Of a DNA stretch of 10,980 bases, positions 1 to 7,054 are shown piece by piece; the first letter of the stretch is position 1, and each line of letters starts with the position of its first letter. A program made the translations under genes and the position numbers. Source of the stretch: an uncultured Muribaculaceae bacterium (GTDB lineage: Bacteria; Bacteroidota; Bacteroidia; Bacteroidales; Muribaculaceae); contig CAJUCQ010000073.1 in assembly GCA_910584905.1 (NCBI GenBank), positions 1-10,980 on the forward strand, read 5' to 3'. The notes under the pieces are model-generated. The model did not search any database, was not told the origin of the DNA, and worked only from the letters and a program-made list of their open reading frames with translations.

Positions 1-101
1 GGCACAATGCGCGAGTGTTCAGAAATATAAAGGCAAGCGGAAAATATGTTACTTTGACTAACTACAGACAAGCGCTATGAGGCCTTAAGTTAATAGCATT
101 G

Positions 102-187
102 AATCGCGTCCGTACTGCGCTTGATGACGGACGCACATAAACTATTGATTACAAACAAAATGTGCGGACGCGATTAATCGCGTCCGC
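102..187. repeat. Cluster of inverted repeats, core GCGTCCG
   Basis: Four copies of the heptamer GCGTCCG lie within 86 bp: plus orientation at 106-112 and 180-186, and reversed at 128-134 and 165-171. They form an 8-bp inverted repeat (106-113 with 127-134) and a 24-bp perfect palindrome (164-187). The 11-mer at 102-112 is also exactly complementary to 165-175, so alternative pairings are possible. There is no coding sequence here. The arrangement resembles a REP-like intergenic repeat, but whether it recurs elsewhere in the genome cannot be seen from this window. Confidence 0.6.
134..187 (-). terminator. Probable intrinsic terminator of holA
   Basis: Read on the minus strand, the 24-bp palindrome at 164-187 lies about 48 bp beyond the holA stop codon. 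It can fold into a GC-rich stem of 9-10 bp with a small ATTAAT-containing loop. It is followed on that strand by ACATTTTGTTTG, a moderately U-rich run. This fits a Rho-independent terminator for holA. The U-tract is interrupted, so efficiency is uncertain. Confidence 0.5.
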
Positions 188-234
188 GCCTCAAAACGCT
201 AACTCCTCGGAGTGTAATACACTGAAAATTAGAG

Positions 235-1284
235 CTATTTGCGGGCCGCCGAGCCGTCGGTGGTGAAGATGCGATAAAGGAGGTCGCGGAAAAGATCGTG
301 AGCGTCCTGACGAGAACCCACACCCTTGGTGCGGACGTCGAACTCGCGGATGGCCGATATGATGTCGACCACGGCGAAGGGCGGATAATACTGAAGCCCC
401 GAACGGAAGCGCTTGACCTGAAAACTGCTCTTAAGCCCGAGAGCCTGCTGAATGGAGCGGTCGGAGCGGTCGGGCGTGTACCACGCCACCATAAGGTCGG
501 CAAAAAAACTGAAAAGAGCCGACGTCACCATCACCATAGGCGCGGCCTTGGGATTGGCGCGGAAATACGCCGCGATGCGGAAGGCCTTGGCGGCATCCTT
601 GCACGCAACAGCATCGACAAGCTCGAACGAATTATACTCGCGGCTTATGCCTATGTTGCGCTCCACGACCTCGGGCGTGATTGCCGCCCTCTCAGGCAGA
701 ATCGACACGAGTTTGTCGAGCTCGTTGTAGAGACGGCTGAGGTCAGTGCCTATAAAATCGCGCAACATCTCCATAGCCTTCCCGTCGACGCTGACATTGC
801 GGGGCTTGAGATAGGCCGCCACGAGGGCCGGAATATTGTTTTCATAAACCTTCTTGCTCTCGAAGGTCACGGCGTCAGGGTTTTTCTTCAACGCCGCCTT
901 AAGCTCGGCGCCCTTGATGTCGCCGCCGCGCCAACACAGCACAAGCACCGTCGAGGGCGAAGGCGAGGCCACGTAGCCCTTCAGGCGGTCGAGCAAATCG
1001 GCGCGACAGTTCTGACACTCCTTCACGATTACCACCTGACGATCGCTCATCATCGGCACTTGACGGCATTGGTCGACGATACGCCCCGGCTCAGTCTCGG
1101 GAGCGTAGTAGACAAACTGGTTGAACTGCTTGTCGGCCGGAGGGATAATCTTGTCGAACTCGCGGACAAGGGCGTCGATATAGTAGCCCTCCTGCCCGTA
1201 AAGGGCATATACGGGCGCATAGCGGCCATTCTCGAGGGCGCGACGGATAGAATCGAAGGTGTGCGTTGCAGGTGCCGGAGTCAT
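235..1284 (-). CDS. holA: DNA polymerase III subunit delta (HolA)
   Basis: This 349-aa protein is the delta subunit of the clamp-loader complex, which opens the beta sliding clamp and loads it on primed DNA during replication. Its length is normal for the family. The N-terminus carries the degenerate P-loop-like stretch typical of delta (YALYGQEGYYID, about residues 26-37), which is not expected to hydrolyse ATP. The middle has the TDLSRLYNELDKLV segment (about 180-193), followed by the IGISREYNSFELVDAV region (about 211-226) that links to the C-terminal helical collar domain. The C-terminal half contains KGVGSRQDAHDLFRDLLYRIF, matching the family's closing helix. ATG at 1284 is the natural start: the N-terminal strand follows quickly and a divergent gene begins 50 bp away. 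The gene is monocistronic on the minus strand and is followed by a likely terminator. A long open frame on the opposite strand is only its GC-rich shadow. Confidence 0.93.
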   Translation of the reverse strand: MTPAPATHTFDSIRRALENGRYAPVYALYGQEGYYIDALVREFDKIIPPADKQFNQFVYYAPETEPGRIVDQCRQVPMMSDRQVVIVKECQNCRADLLDRLKGYVASPSPSTVLVLCWRGGDIKGAELKAALKKNPDAVTFESKKVYENNIPALVAAYLKPRNVSVDGKAMEMLRDFIGTDLSRLYNELDKLVSILPERAAITPEVVERNIGISREYNSFELVDAVACKDAAKAFRIAAYFRANPKAAPMVMVTSALFSFFADLMVAWYTPDRSDRSIQQALGLKSSFQVKRFRSGLQYYPPFAVVDIISAIREFDVRTKGVGSRQDAHDLFRDLLYRIFTTDGSAARK

Positions 1285-1288
1285 CTTT

Positions 1289-1320
1289 TTTGCGGAGGTG
1301 GGAAAATTTGCGTAAATTTA
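1289..1320 (+). promoter_or_regulatory. Bacteroidetes-type promoter for the HsdR_N-like gene
   Basis: A -33 element TTTG (1289-1292) is separated by exactly 20 bp from a -7-like octamer TAAATTTA (1313-1320), which matches TAnnTTTG except for the last base. Transcription would start around 1325, just ahead of ATG 1334. The -7 octamer sits at the centre of a perfect palindrome, so the site may be under operator control. No equally good -33/-7 pair is visible for holA on the other strand. Confidence 0.5.
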
Positions 1321-1330
1321 CGCAAATTTT
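1303..1330. repeat. 28-bp perfect palindrome between divergent genes
   Basis: Positions 1303-1316 are the exact reverse complement of 1317-1330. The core is TTTGCGTAAA and its mirror image. The palindrome lies in the 49-bp gap between holA and the divergent HsdR_N-like gene and covers the -7 region of the plus-strand promoter. Perfect symmetry with no loop suits a dimeric repressor operator better than an RNA hairpin. The binding protein is unknown. Confidence 0.65.
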
Positions 1331-1333
1331 TTC

Positions 1334-1816
1334 ATGCATATGCCATTCCCGCGCCTAAATCTCCCGCCCGTGGCCGAAATAAGTCTCCGCCACACCGACG
1401 GCGCCGTACAGGTTTTCGACAGCCTGCGGCGCAAATGGCTCGTGGTCACGCCTGAAGAATGGGTGCGCCAGCACTTTGTGGGCTATCTTACAGGCTCGCT
1501 CGGCTATCCCCCCGAACTCATAGCCAACGAAATATCCCTCAGACTGAACGGCACGCTGCGGCGCTGCGACACGGTGGTGTTCTCCCGCTCGCTCCGCCCA
1601 TTGGCGATAATCGAATACAAGGCGCCCCACGTGGCCGTGACGCAGAAGGTTTTCGACCAGATTGCGCGCTACAACATCGTCCTCGAAGCGCCATGCCTCA
1701 TTGTCAGCAACGGCATGCGCCACTACTGTTGCCGCTTCGACAAAGCAAAAGGCACCTACGCCTTTCTGCGCGAGGTGCCTCCGTATGATATTCTCGTCGG
1801 TTTAGAATCAGAATAG
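1334..1816 (+). CDS. Stand-alone HsdR N-terminal / PD-(D/E)xK nuclease-like protein
   Basis: This 160-aa protein resembles the small proteins annotated in Bacteroidetes as 'type I restriction enzyme R protein N-terminal domain' (HSDR_N_2-like). Visible motifs fit a PD-(D/E)xK nuclease fold: Glu66 (ANEISL), Asp79 (RRCD), then a strand with Glu94-Tyr-Lys96 (IIEYKAP), followed by a Q-x-x-R-Y-N helix (about 109-114) and a VSNG strand (about 124-127). There are no helicase, HsdM or HsdS genes nearby, so this is not a restriction system as it stands. From family knowledge, such proteins commonly sit beside holA in this phylum and their substrate is unknown. ATG 1334 is used here. ATG 1340 (M3) is equally possible, because predicted transcription starts only a few bases upstream. 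The 3' end overlaps the convergent barrel gene by 9 bp. Confidence 0.8.
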   Translation: MHMPFPRLNLPPVAEISLRHTDGAVQVFDSLRRKWLVVTPEEWVRQHFVGYLTGSLGYPPELIANEISLRLNGTLRRCDTVVFSRSLRPLAIIEYKAPHVAVTQKVFDQIARYNIVLEAPCLIVSNGMRHYCCRFDKAKGTYAFLREVPPYDILVGLESE

Positions 1817-2440
1817 ATAGGCCACGCGGACACTCCACTGATTTGCCCGCGCGCTGAAGTCGTCGAGCAGACGCGTTTTCAGCGCATATGTCATCCCCCA
1901 CGTGTATGAGGCCGACACCTGCCAGTTTTTCCACAACTCGACGCCGAGGCCGGCCGTCAGCCCAAGCTCGCCGCCGGTATATTTGAAAGGATTGGGGGCG
2001 TCCTGCGAACCCCGGATTTTATTGTGGCCGCACTTGATTGTAAAGTCCGGGCCGCCGTAGACGAAGGGCGCAATCTTATCCTCAAGGCCGTTCATCCGCG
2101 TCCACTTGAAGCGCAAGTGAACCGGAATCTGAATCGTATGCAGCATCACGTGCTCGCGGCCGAAGCCCTGACTCGACCAGATTTTACGCTCGCCGAGATT
2201 GACGAAAGCGCCGTTCTGATTGTAAAGCAGGCCGAGGTCGATGCCGAAGCCTATGCCCGGAAACATCAGCTCGCCCTGAACACCGGCCTGATAGCCCACG
2301 GCCTGATCTACGGTGATGAGGTCCTGCTTGAAGGTGAGCGTCGAGATGTTCACACCCGCAATCGGGCCGTATCTGAACTCTGCCTTGGCCGCACCGGCGA
2401 GGACAGCCAGCGCAATCACGAGGGTAAGAAGTCTTTTCAT
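1808..2440 (-). CDS. Outer-membrane beta-barrel protein, PorT-like family
   Basis: This is a 210-aa exported protein. Residues 1-20 form a clear Sec signal peptide (MKRLLTLVIALAVLAGAAKA, cleavage before EFRYG). The remainder alternates hydrophobic and polar residues with turn-forming glycines (for example FRYGPIAGVNIS, LGLTAGLGVEL, QVSASYTWGMTY). It ends in the strand SVRVAYLF with a C-terminal Phe, the usual outer-membrane barrel assembly signal. This is the pattern of the Bacteroidetes 'porin family / outer membrane beta-barrel' (PorT-like) proteins. Cargo or function cannot be told. The start at 2440 is chosen because the signal peptide begins there. An in-frame extension to 2497 would run through the promoter at 2469-2476. 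The gene is monocistronic and divergent from the symporter gene. Confidence 0.85.
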   Translation of the reverse strand: MKRLLTLVIALAVLAGAAKAEFRYGPIAGVNISTLTFKQDLITVDQAVGYQAGVQGELMFPGIGFGIDLGLLYNQNGAFVNLGERKIWSSQGFGREHVMLHTIQIPVHLRFKWTRMNGLEDKIAPFVYGGPDFTIKCGHNKIRGSQDAPNPFKYTGGELGLTAGLGVELWKNWQVSASYTWGMTYALKTRLLDDFSARANQWSVRVAYLF

Positions 2441-2468
2441 TATGACGTGGATAATATGATTATGAGGA

Positions 2469-2476
2469 CAAAGGTA
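2469..2476 (-). promoter_or_regulatory. -7 box (TACCTTTG) of the barrel gene
   Basis: On the minus strand TACCTTTG is a full match to TAnnTTTG. It lies 28 bp upstream of ATG 2440, giving a short leader. The -33 region is weak (TGTG about 18 bp upstream). The box also argues against the longer start at 2497. Confidence 0.6.
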
Positions 2477-2539
2477 AGAAAAAAACTTTGTCTGCACATG
2501 TTTCTTAACTCATTTTATAAATTGAGGCCGCGGCGCAGG

Positions 2540-2571
2540 CTTGGCCCTGCGCGAAAAATTGCTTAACTTTG
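2540..2571 (+). promoter_or_regulatory. Promoter of the symporter-lgt-trmH cluster
   Basis: TAACTTTG (2564-2571) is a perfect TAnnTTTG -7 box with a CTTG/TTGG -33-like element 19-20 bp upstream (2540-2544). Transcription would begin about 5 bp downstream, leaving almost no leader before ATG 2580. A GC-rich 7-bp inverted repeat (2533-2539 with 2546-2552) brackets the -33 element and could be an operator. Confidence 0.6.
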
Positions 2572-2579
2572 CAATCATT

Positions 2580-3974
2580 ATGATTCATCAGATTGAAAAA
2601 TTTATAATCGCCGCCGCCGATGTTCTCTCGGGCTATCCGCTCTTCTTCCTGCTCATCGGAGGCGGTCTTTATCTCTTTATATCGTCGGGAGCCGTCTCCG
2701 TGAGGCGGCTTCCGGCATCGTTGCGCGAGTTGCGCAAACGCAATGCCGGCGACTCCGGAGCCGGCGAGATTTCATCGGCTCAGGCCCTGACCTCGGTCAT
2801 CGGCGCCACCGTCGGCATGGGCAACATCGCCGGCGTGGCCATAGCCCTTGTGATGGGCGGTCCCGGGGCCATCTTCTGGATGTGGGTCAGCGCCATCGTC
2901 GGCATGGCCACAAAATATCACGAAGGCGTCCTCGCAATCATGTACAAAGGCACCGACGACCAAGGTCGTCCGCAAGGCGGCCCGATGCACATCATCGAAA
3001 AAGGAATGGGCCTTAAATGGAAGCCCCTCGCCCGCTTCTTTGCCATCGCGGGCCTTTTCGGCACCATGTGTATCATGAACGCCAACCAGCTCACCGAAGC
3101 CTTCATGGCAGCCTTCACACGCCCCGAAGACATCGCCGCAAGCGCGTTTCTAGCCAAAGTCGGAGGCTTCTTCAGCCTCGAAAACTATCAGGCCTTCCGC
3201 CTGCTCTTCGGCTGCGCCATCGCCGTGGTCGTGGGGCTGGTAATCCTCGGAGGCATCAGACGCATCGCCAACGTGGCCTCCGTGCTCGTGCCCTTCATGG
3301 TGGGCATGTACTTTCTGATGGTGCTTTACATCATCCTCACCAACCTCCACGCCGTCCCCGCGGCCGTGGCGAGCATATTCCGCGAAGCATTCAACCTACG
3401 AGCCGGAATCGGAGCGCTCGCCGGCATAGCCATAATCGGCGCCCGCCGCGCGGCCCTCGTCAACGACGCCGGAATCGGCACGGCATCAATAATGCACGGC
3501 GCCTCGGCCAACAAAAACGCCGTCCGCGAAGGTCTTATCGCCATGCTCGGTCCCAGCATCGACTCCGGCCTCGTATGCACCCTCACGGCCATCGCCATCC
3601 TCGTCTGCGGCAACATCGACGTCGAAGGCATCAAAGGGCTCGAAATCGCTATGGGCGCCTTCGCAAAAGGCATACCTATGGGCGACATCCTGCTGATGCT
3701 CATCGTCGTCTGCTTCGCCCTCTCGTCGATGTTTAGCTACAGCTTCTACGGCACAAGCTGCGCCACATACCTTTTCGGCACACGCATCGGACGCTACTAC
3801 CGCTGGTTTTTCCTCGCCACACTCGTCATCTTCGCCGTCGTGCCCATCGAGGCCGCCGTCGGCGCATGCGACCTCTTCTACGCCCTTATGGCCATCCCCA
3901 CGATGATTGCCATCCTGAGCCTCAGCCCCAAGGTGCGAAAAGCCACAAAAGAATACTTCAAAAACAAGCCATAA
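2580..3974 (+). CDS. AGCS-family amino acid (alanine/glycine):cation symporter
   Basis: This 464-aa polytopic inner-membrane protein belongs to the sodium:alanine symporter (AGCS) family, which imports small neutral amino acids with Na+ (or H+). Motifs in order: the long GATVGMGNIAGVA...GGPGAIFWMW block (about 75-102), GRPQGGPMHIIEKG (about 129-142), GGIRRIANVASVLVPFM (about 224-240), and GARRAALVNDAGIGTASIMHG (about 287-307). The last corresponds to the family's G-x-x-R-G-x-x-S-N-E-A-G-x-G-S-A-P block. That block is divergent here (Asp for Glu, Ile for Met, S-I-M for A-P-I), so substrate preference may differ from characterised members. About ten hydrophobic segments are visible. ATG 2580 is preferred over an upstream in-frame ATG at 2541, because the latter precedes the -7 promoter box. 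It is first in a likely operon, with lgt following after 18 bp. Confidence 0.9.
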   Translation: MIHQIEKFIIAAADVLSGYPLFFLLIGGGLYLFISSGAVSVRRLPASLRELRKRNAGDSGAGEISSAQALTSVIGATVGMGNIAGVAIALVMGGPGAIFWMWVSAIVGMATKYHEGVLAIMYKGTDDQGRPQGGPMHIIEKGMGLKWKPLARFFAIAGLFGTMCIMNANQLTEAFMAAFTRPEDIAASAFLAKVGGFFSLENYQAFRLLFGCAIAVVVGLVILGGIRRIANVASVLVPFMVGMYFLMVLYIILTNLHAVPAAVASIFREAFNLRAGIGALAGIAIIGARRAALVNDAGIGTASIMHGASANKNAVREGLIAMLGPSIDSGLVCTLTAIAILVCGNIDVEGIKGLEIAMGAFAKGIPMGDILLMLIVVCFALSSMFSYSFYGTSCATYLFGTRIGRYYRWFFLATLVIFAVVPIEAAVGACDLFYALMAIPTMIAILSLSPKVRKATKEYFKNKP

Positions 3975-3992
3975 ACCTATACAACCTGCCAA

Positions 3993-4841
3993 ATGCTTGC
4001 ATTCGTCACATGGGACGTCAGTCCCGACCTCTTTTCCCTCGGCCCCTTCACCGTCCGCTGGTACGGCCTGATGTTTGCCCTCGGCTTCTGGATCGGATAT
4101 AACCTCGTAGCCAAGATGTTCAAGCGCGAAGGCGCTCCCGAAAGCTGGCTCGGAATCCTGCTGATTTACGTCGCCGTAGCCACCATCGTCGGCGCGCGCC
4201 TCGGCCACGTATTCTTCTACCAGTGGGACTATTACAGCGCCCACCCGGCCAAGATTCTCGCCACGTGGGAAGGCGGCCTCGCAAGCCACGGCGGCGCTAT
4301 CGGCATTATCATCGCCGTAATCCTTTTCTCGATTTTCACCACCAAGCGCTCCCCCCTCTGGACCTTCGACCGCCTTACAATCGTAATAGCGCTCGTCGGC
4401 GGCATGATTCGCTGCGGAAACCTCATGAACTCCGAAATCTTCGGCCACGCCACCACCCTGCCGTGGGGATTCCGCTTTGTGCGCTCGGTCGAATGGCAGA
4501 CGCTGTTCGCCCCCGAAGCATGCCATCCGACTCAGATTTATGAGGCCCTGACCTACTTTGCGCTTTTTGCCCTGATGATGTGGATGTACTGGAAAAAGAA
4601 CGTCGGCGAACGCCCCGGCCTGCTTTTCGGCACATTCCTAATCGGCACCTTCGCCACCCGCATCCTTTGGGAAACGGTCAAAAACGACCAAGTGGCCTTC
4701 GAAGCCGACATGGCCCTCAACATGGGCCAGTGGCTCAGCATACCCTTTGTCGTGCTCGGCATCTGGCTCGTAATCCGCGCCATGCGCCGCCCGCGCCTCA
4801 GATTGGCATATCCCGGACACTTCGCCCCCGACAAAAAATGA
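3993..4841 (+). CDS. lgt: Prolipoprotein diacylglyceryl transferase (Lgt)
   Basis: This 282-aa inner-membrane enzyme catalyses the first step of lipoprotein maturation. It transfers diacylglyceryl from phosphatidylglycerol to the lipobox cysteine of prolipoproteins. Family hallmarks are present: RWYGLMFALGFWIGY (about 22-36), ARLGHVFFY (68-76), the GGLASHGG motif with His99, and the Lgt signature MIRCGNLMNSEIFG (138-151), whose Arg140, Asn143 and Glu148 correspond to conserved E. coli residues. HPTQIYE (178-184) follows. Late in the protein, TRILWETVKNDQVAFE (222-237) supplies Arg223, the likely counterpart of the essential C-terminal arginine. About seven membrane segments are visible. The signature has R-C-G-N where most homologues read G-R-x-G-N, a mild variation. 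The stop overlaps the start of the methyltransferase gene (ATGA), indicating translational coupling. Confidence 0.95.
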   Translation: MLAFVTWDVSPDLFSLGPFTVRWYGLMFALGFWIGYNLVAKMFKREGAPESWLGILLIYVAVATIVGARLGHVFFYQWDYYSAHPAKILATWEGGLASHGGAIGIIIAVILFSIFTTKRSPLWTFDRLTIVIALVGGMIRCGNLMNSEIFGHATTLPWGFRFVRSVEWQTLFAPEACHPTQIYEALTYFALFALMMWMYWKKNVGERPGLLFGTFLIGTFATRILWETVKNDQVAFEADMALNMGQWLSIPFVVLGIWLVIRAMRRPRLRLAYPGHFAPDKK

Positions 4842-5647
4842 GCGCCCCGATAATAATCGACAGCCTCGACGACCCGCGCGTGGCCCCGTTCGCGCGCCTG
4901 ACGGAAGCGCAACTGCGCTCGCGGCTCCGCCCCGACGCCGCGCTCTTCATCGCCGAGAGCCCCAAGGTTATCCACGTGGCCCTCGACGCCGGATACACCC
5001 CCGAAGCCATGCTCTGCGAAGAGCGCCACATCACCGGCGACGCCGCCGGCATCATCGAGCGTTGTCCGCAAATGCCTGTATATACGGCGCCCCGCCCGGT
5101 GCTCGAACAGCTCACCGGCTACACCCTCACGCGCGGCGTGCTCTGCGCCATGCACCGCCCTCCGGCCGCGACCCCGGCCGATGTGTGCCCCCCGCCGCCG
5201 GCAAGAAGCCGCGTCGTCGTTATCGACGGCGTGACCGACACCACCAACATTGGCGCCATATTCCGCTCGGCCGCCGCCCTCGGCATCGACGCCGTGTTGC
5301 TCTCGCCCACGGCCTGCGACCCCATGAACCGTCGCTCCGTGCGCGTGTCGATGGGCTCGGTGTTCCTCGTCCCGCACGCGTTCACCCGCCCCGACTACCA
5401 GAACCAGCTCCGCCAAATGGGCTACCGCACCGCGGCGATGGCCCTGACCGACCGCTCCGTATCGCTCGACGACCCCGCCCTGAAAGCCGAACCCCGCCTC
5501 GCCATAATCATGGGCACCGAAGGCGACGGACTCCCCGAAAAAGAAATTGAGGATGCCGACCATACGGTCCGCATCCCCATGATGCACGGCGTCGACTCCC
5601 TCAACGTCGCCGCCGCCGCGGCTGTCGCCTTTTGGGAACTGCGCTGA
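4838..5647 (+). CDS. TrmH/SpoU-family RNA 2'-O-methyltransferase
   Basis: This 269-aa SAM-dependent SPOUT methyltransferase likely acts on rRNA or tRNA ribose 2'-OH. The N-terminal part (about 15-105) matches the SpoU substrate-binding region (FIAESPKVIHVALDAGYTPEAML). The catalytic domain carries all three motifs. Motif 1 is DGVTDTTNIGAIFRSA (130-145, Asn137 and catalytic Arg143). Motif 2 is IIMGTEGDGL (223-232). Motif 3 is IPMMHGVDSLNVAAA (246-260, Ser254 and Asn256), which helps form the trefoil knot that binds SAM. Motif 1 reads D-T-T-N rather than the commoner D-P-x-N. The exact target is not readable. The start is the ATG overlapping the lgt stop; longer in-frame extensions lie entirely inside lgt. 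It is the last gene of the plus-strand cluster. Confidence 0.9.
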   Translation: MSAPIIIDSLDDPRVAPFARLTEAQLRSRLRPDAALFIAESPKVIHVALDAGYTPEAMLCEERHITGDAAGIIERCPQMPVYTAPRPVLEQLTGYTLTRGVLCAMHRPPAATPADVCPPPPARSRVVVIDGVTDTTNIGAIFRSAAALGIDAVLLSPTACDPMNRRSVRVSMGSVFLVPHAFTRPDYQNQLRQMGYRTAAMALTDRSVSLDDPALKAEPRLAIIMGTEGDGLPEKEIEDADHTVRIPMMHGVDSLNVAAAAAVAFWELR

Positions 5648-5675
5648 CACAAGCTCCGCCCGGCTCATTGCCCTC

Positions 5676-5690
5676 CGGGGCCGCGCCCCG
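5676..5690. terminator. GC hairpin between convergent operons
   Basis: CGGGGC (5676-5681) and GCCCCG (5685-5690) form a 6-bp GC stem with a 3-nt loop in the 43-bp gap between the two convergent clusters. There is no clear U-run on either side, so it is at best a weak or Rho-assisted bidirectional terminator. Confidence 0.35.
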
Positions 5691-6221
5691 TCACGGATTG
5701 TAGAATACCCCGCCGAGCAACGTTAGGCGCGTGGGAGTGTGGCCCGGAGAGGTCCACTCGAGGGTGATGCCGAAGAGCCTCTCGAGCGTGCGGCACACGT
5801 CGAACCCATAGGCTTCGAGCGCCGGACGCACGGCTTCGGGATGGCGGCAGGGAAGCCCCTGCGGACGCGCGCATGAACTACAACGCCTGCAATATCCGCC
5901 GAAAGCGCAGGCGAGAGCGTCGCCGCAGGCGCGCTCAATCTCAAGAATACGACGGTCCATTTTATCGCGAAGAGGACGGATTGTGTCGAACGAGCCGAAG
6001 TCGGTGCCGTCCGCGAGCCGGGCCGTGCAGGCCACGAGACGAAGCCTGCGGTAGCGGCTTATGCGCTCCATGACGTCAAAATCAAACGGCGGACAGGCCC
6101 ACGTGCGCCCGAAGTTGGGACACTCGCGGCAGGCCTCCATGCACGCCTCGGCGTTGCGGAAGCCCGGGAAGCCCGCTATGTATTCGTCGACGGATATTTC
6201 GCGCTCTATAATTTCTTCCAT
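5691..6221 (-). CDS. DUF2284 cysteine-rich (putative metal-binding) protein
   Basis: This 176-aa protein matches the DUF2284 family, described as predicted metal-binding. Two cysteine clusters are visible. The first is C27-x3-C31-x2-C34 followed by the W-A-C43-P-P motif. The second is C111-x2-C114-x2-C117 with C125 (G-Y-C-R-R-C-S-S-C ... P-C-R-H-P-E). Eight cysteines in two ferredoxin-like groups suggest Fe-S or zinc binding, but the function is unknown. The C-terminal half reads as an alpha/beta fold (EAVRPALEAYGFDV). ATG 6221 is preferred. A longer frame to 6320 would overlap the upstream DUF3108 gene and adds low-complexity Arg/Gly/Pro residues. It lies 11 bp after the DUF3108 gene, so the two are very likely co-transcribed. 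Confidence 0.85.
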   Translation of the reverse strand: MEEIIEREISVDEYIAGFPGFRNAEACMEACRECPNFGRTWACPPFDFDVMERISRYRRLRLVACTARLADGTDFGSFDTIRPLRDKMDRRILEIERACGDALACAFGGYCRRCSSCARPQGLPCRHPEAVRPALEAYGFDVCRTLERLFGITLEWTSPGHTPTRLTLLGGVFYNP

Positions 6222-6232
6222 ACGCCGGCATG

Positions 6233-7015
6233 TCAGGGCACGTAGAGACAGTGGACCTTCCCGACCGGGAGCTTGCCCTCCATGCGCAGGGGGATACGCG
6301 CCGAGTCCGCGCTGATCCATGCGTCCATATCGTCGGAGGTCTTTTTGCCGCCCTTGGACGTGAAGATGAACGTGACGCGATAGCAGTCGCGCGCCACGCC
6401 TCCGATTTCCACAGGCTCGATGCCGCGATATTTGATAGTGAGTAGCTCTTTCTGCTTCCCGGAAAATATGTTTATAGCTACGTTGTGGCCCGGCTGCCAG
6501 TCCTGAAACGGCAGAGAGCGCATGTAGAAAAAGCTCGTAAGCATATCTACGGTGGTGCCGTAGGCTTCAAGCTCGCGCACCTCGTCGATTTTCAGTTCGC
6601 CCTTCTTGTCCCACACCTTGCGCGTGCATGAAGCCTTCACCTTTGCCCCCTCGCGCCGGTATATCACCTTGTCGTGCTTGTGCTCGCCGCCCTCGTGCGC
6701 TATTTTTTCGTACATCACGGGCTTCCACTCCCCGGGCGAGAGATGGCCGTGGAGTGTGTCGCGCACGGCATAGAATTTATCGGCCCACGGCGCCGAAGCA
6801 GCCGTGAGGGTGGTGATGAAACCGCCGTCGGAGCGGGGGCGCAGGGTGAGCGTCGCCGACCCGGCTTTCTTGTTAATCAGGCCCCATTTGAACATCACGT
6901 CGTAGCGGAGCGTCTCGCGTCCGTCGGGCTTGTACACGACATCCGACGCTATGGCCGCAAAAGCGGCAAAGACAACGAAAACAATAGCGGTTATGTTTTT
7001 TTTCAGATCAACCAT
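6233..7015 (-). CDS. DUF3108 domain protein, exported
   Basis: This 260-aa protein begins with a hydrophobic signal sequence (KKNITAIVFVVFAAFAAIA, cleavage likely before SDVV). It continues as a beta-rich domain typical of DUF3108: TLRYDVMFKWGLINKKAGSATLTL near the N-terminus, a central YRREGAKVKASCTRKVWDKKG hairpin, the conserved DMLTSFFYMRSLPF segment (about 162-175), and a closing DAWISADSARIPLRMEG block (about 235-251). From family knowledge, these are periplasmic proteins of unknown role with a probable lipocalin-like beta-sandwich; the sequence does not show a ligand. ATG 7015 directly precedes the signal peptide. The gene follows the YhcH-family gene by 39 bp and precedes DUF2284 by 11 bp. 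Its leader contains a pyrimidine-rich CTCTCTCT tract. Confidence 0.83.
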   Translation of the reverse strand: MVDLKKNITAIVFVVFAAFAAIASDVVYKPDGRETLRYDVMFKWGLINKKAGSATLTLRPRSDGGFITTLTAASAPWADKFYAVRDTLHGHLSPGEWKPVMYEKIAHEGGEHKHDKVIYRREGAKVKASCTRKVWDKKGELKIDEVRELEAYGTTVDMLTSFFYMRSLPFQDWQPGHNVAINIFSGKQKELLTIKYRGIEPVEIGGVARDCYRVTFIFTSKGGKKTSDDMDAWISADSARIPLRMEGKLPVGKVHCLYVP

Positions 7016-7054
7016 AGGCGAAAGAGAGAGAGAAAGGAATAATAAGCTGTATTC

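Noticed and set aside
1..234. Possible tRNA or CRISPR in the leading region because of the repeats
   Set aside because: No cloverleaf or regularly spaced direct repeats; the repeats are inverted and irregularly spaced. A weak promoter-like TTACTTTG (49-56) leads to no gene.
298..1455. Long plus-strand open frame (385 codons) opposite holA
   Set aside because: It is the antisense shadow of holA in GC-rich DNA: rich in His/Arg/Gly, no recognisable domain, and it runs past the holA start through the intergenic palindrome into the next gene.
1334..1816. A type I restriction-modification system
   Set aside because: Only the HsdR_N-like domain is present; there is no helicase region, HsdM or HsdS in the neighbourhood.
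3486..4526. 346-codon minus-strand frame opposite the symporter and lgt
   Set aside because: Asp/Glu/Gly/Ala-rich translation with no domain, antisense to two convincing membrane-protein genes.
4553..5668. 371-codon minus-strand frame opposite lgt and the methyltransferase
   Set aside because: Low-complexity Gly/Val/Ala/Arg-rich translation covering two well-supported genes on the other strand; a codon-bias shadow.
7016..7040. GA/CT-rich tract ahead of the DUF3108 gene as a phase-variable repeat
   Set aside because: The dinucleotide run is only about four to five units and lies in a short leader; too short to argue for slippage.
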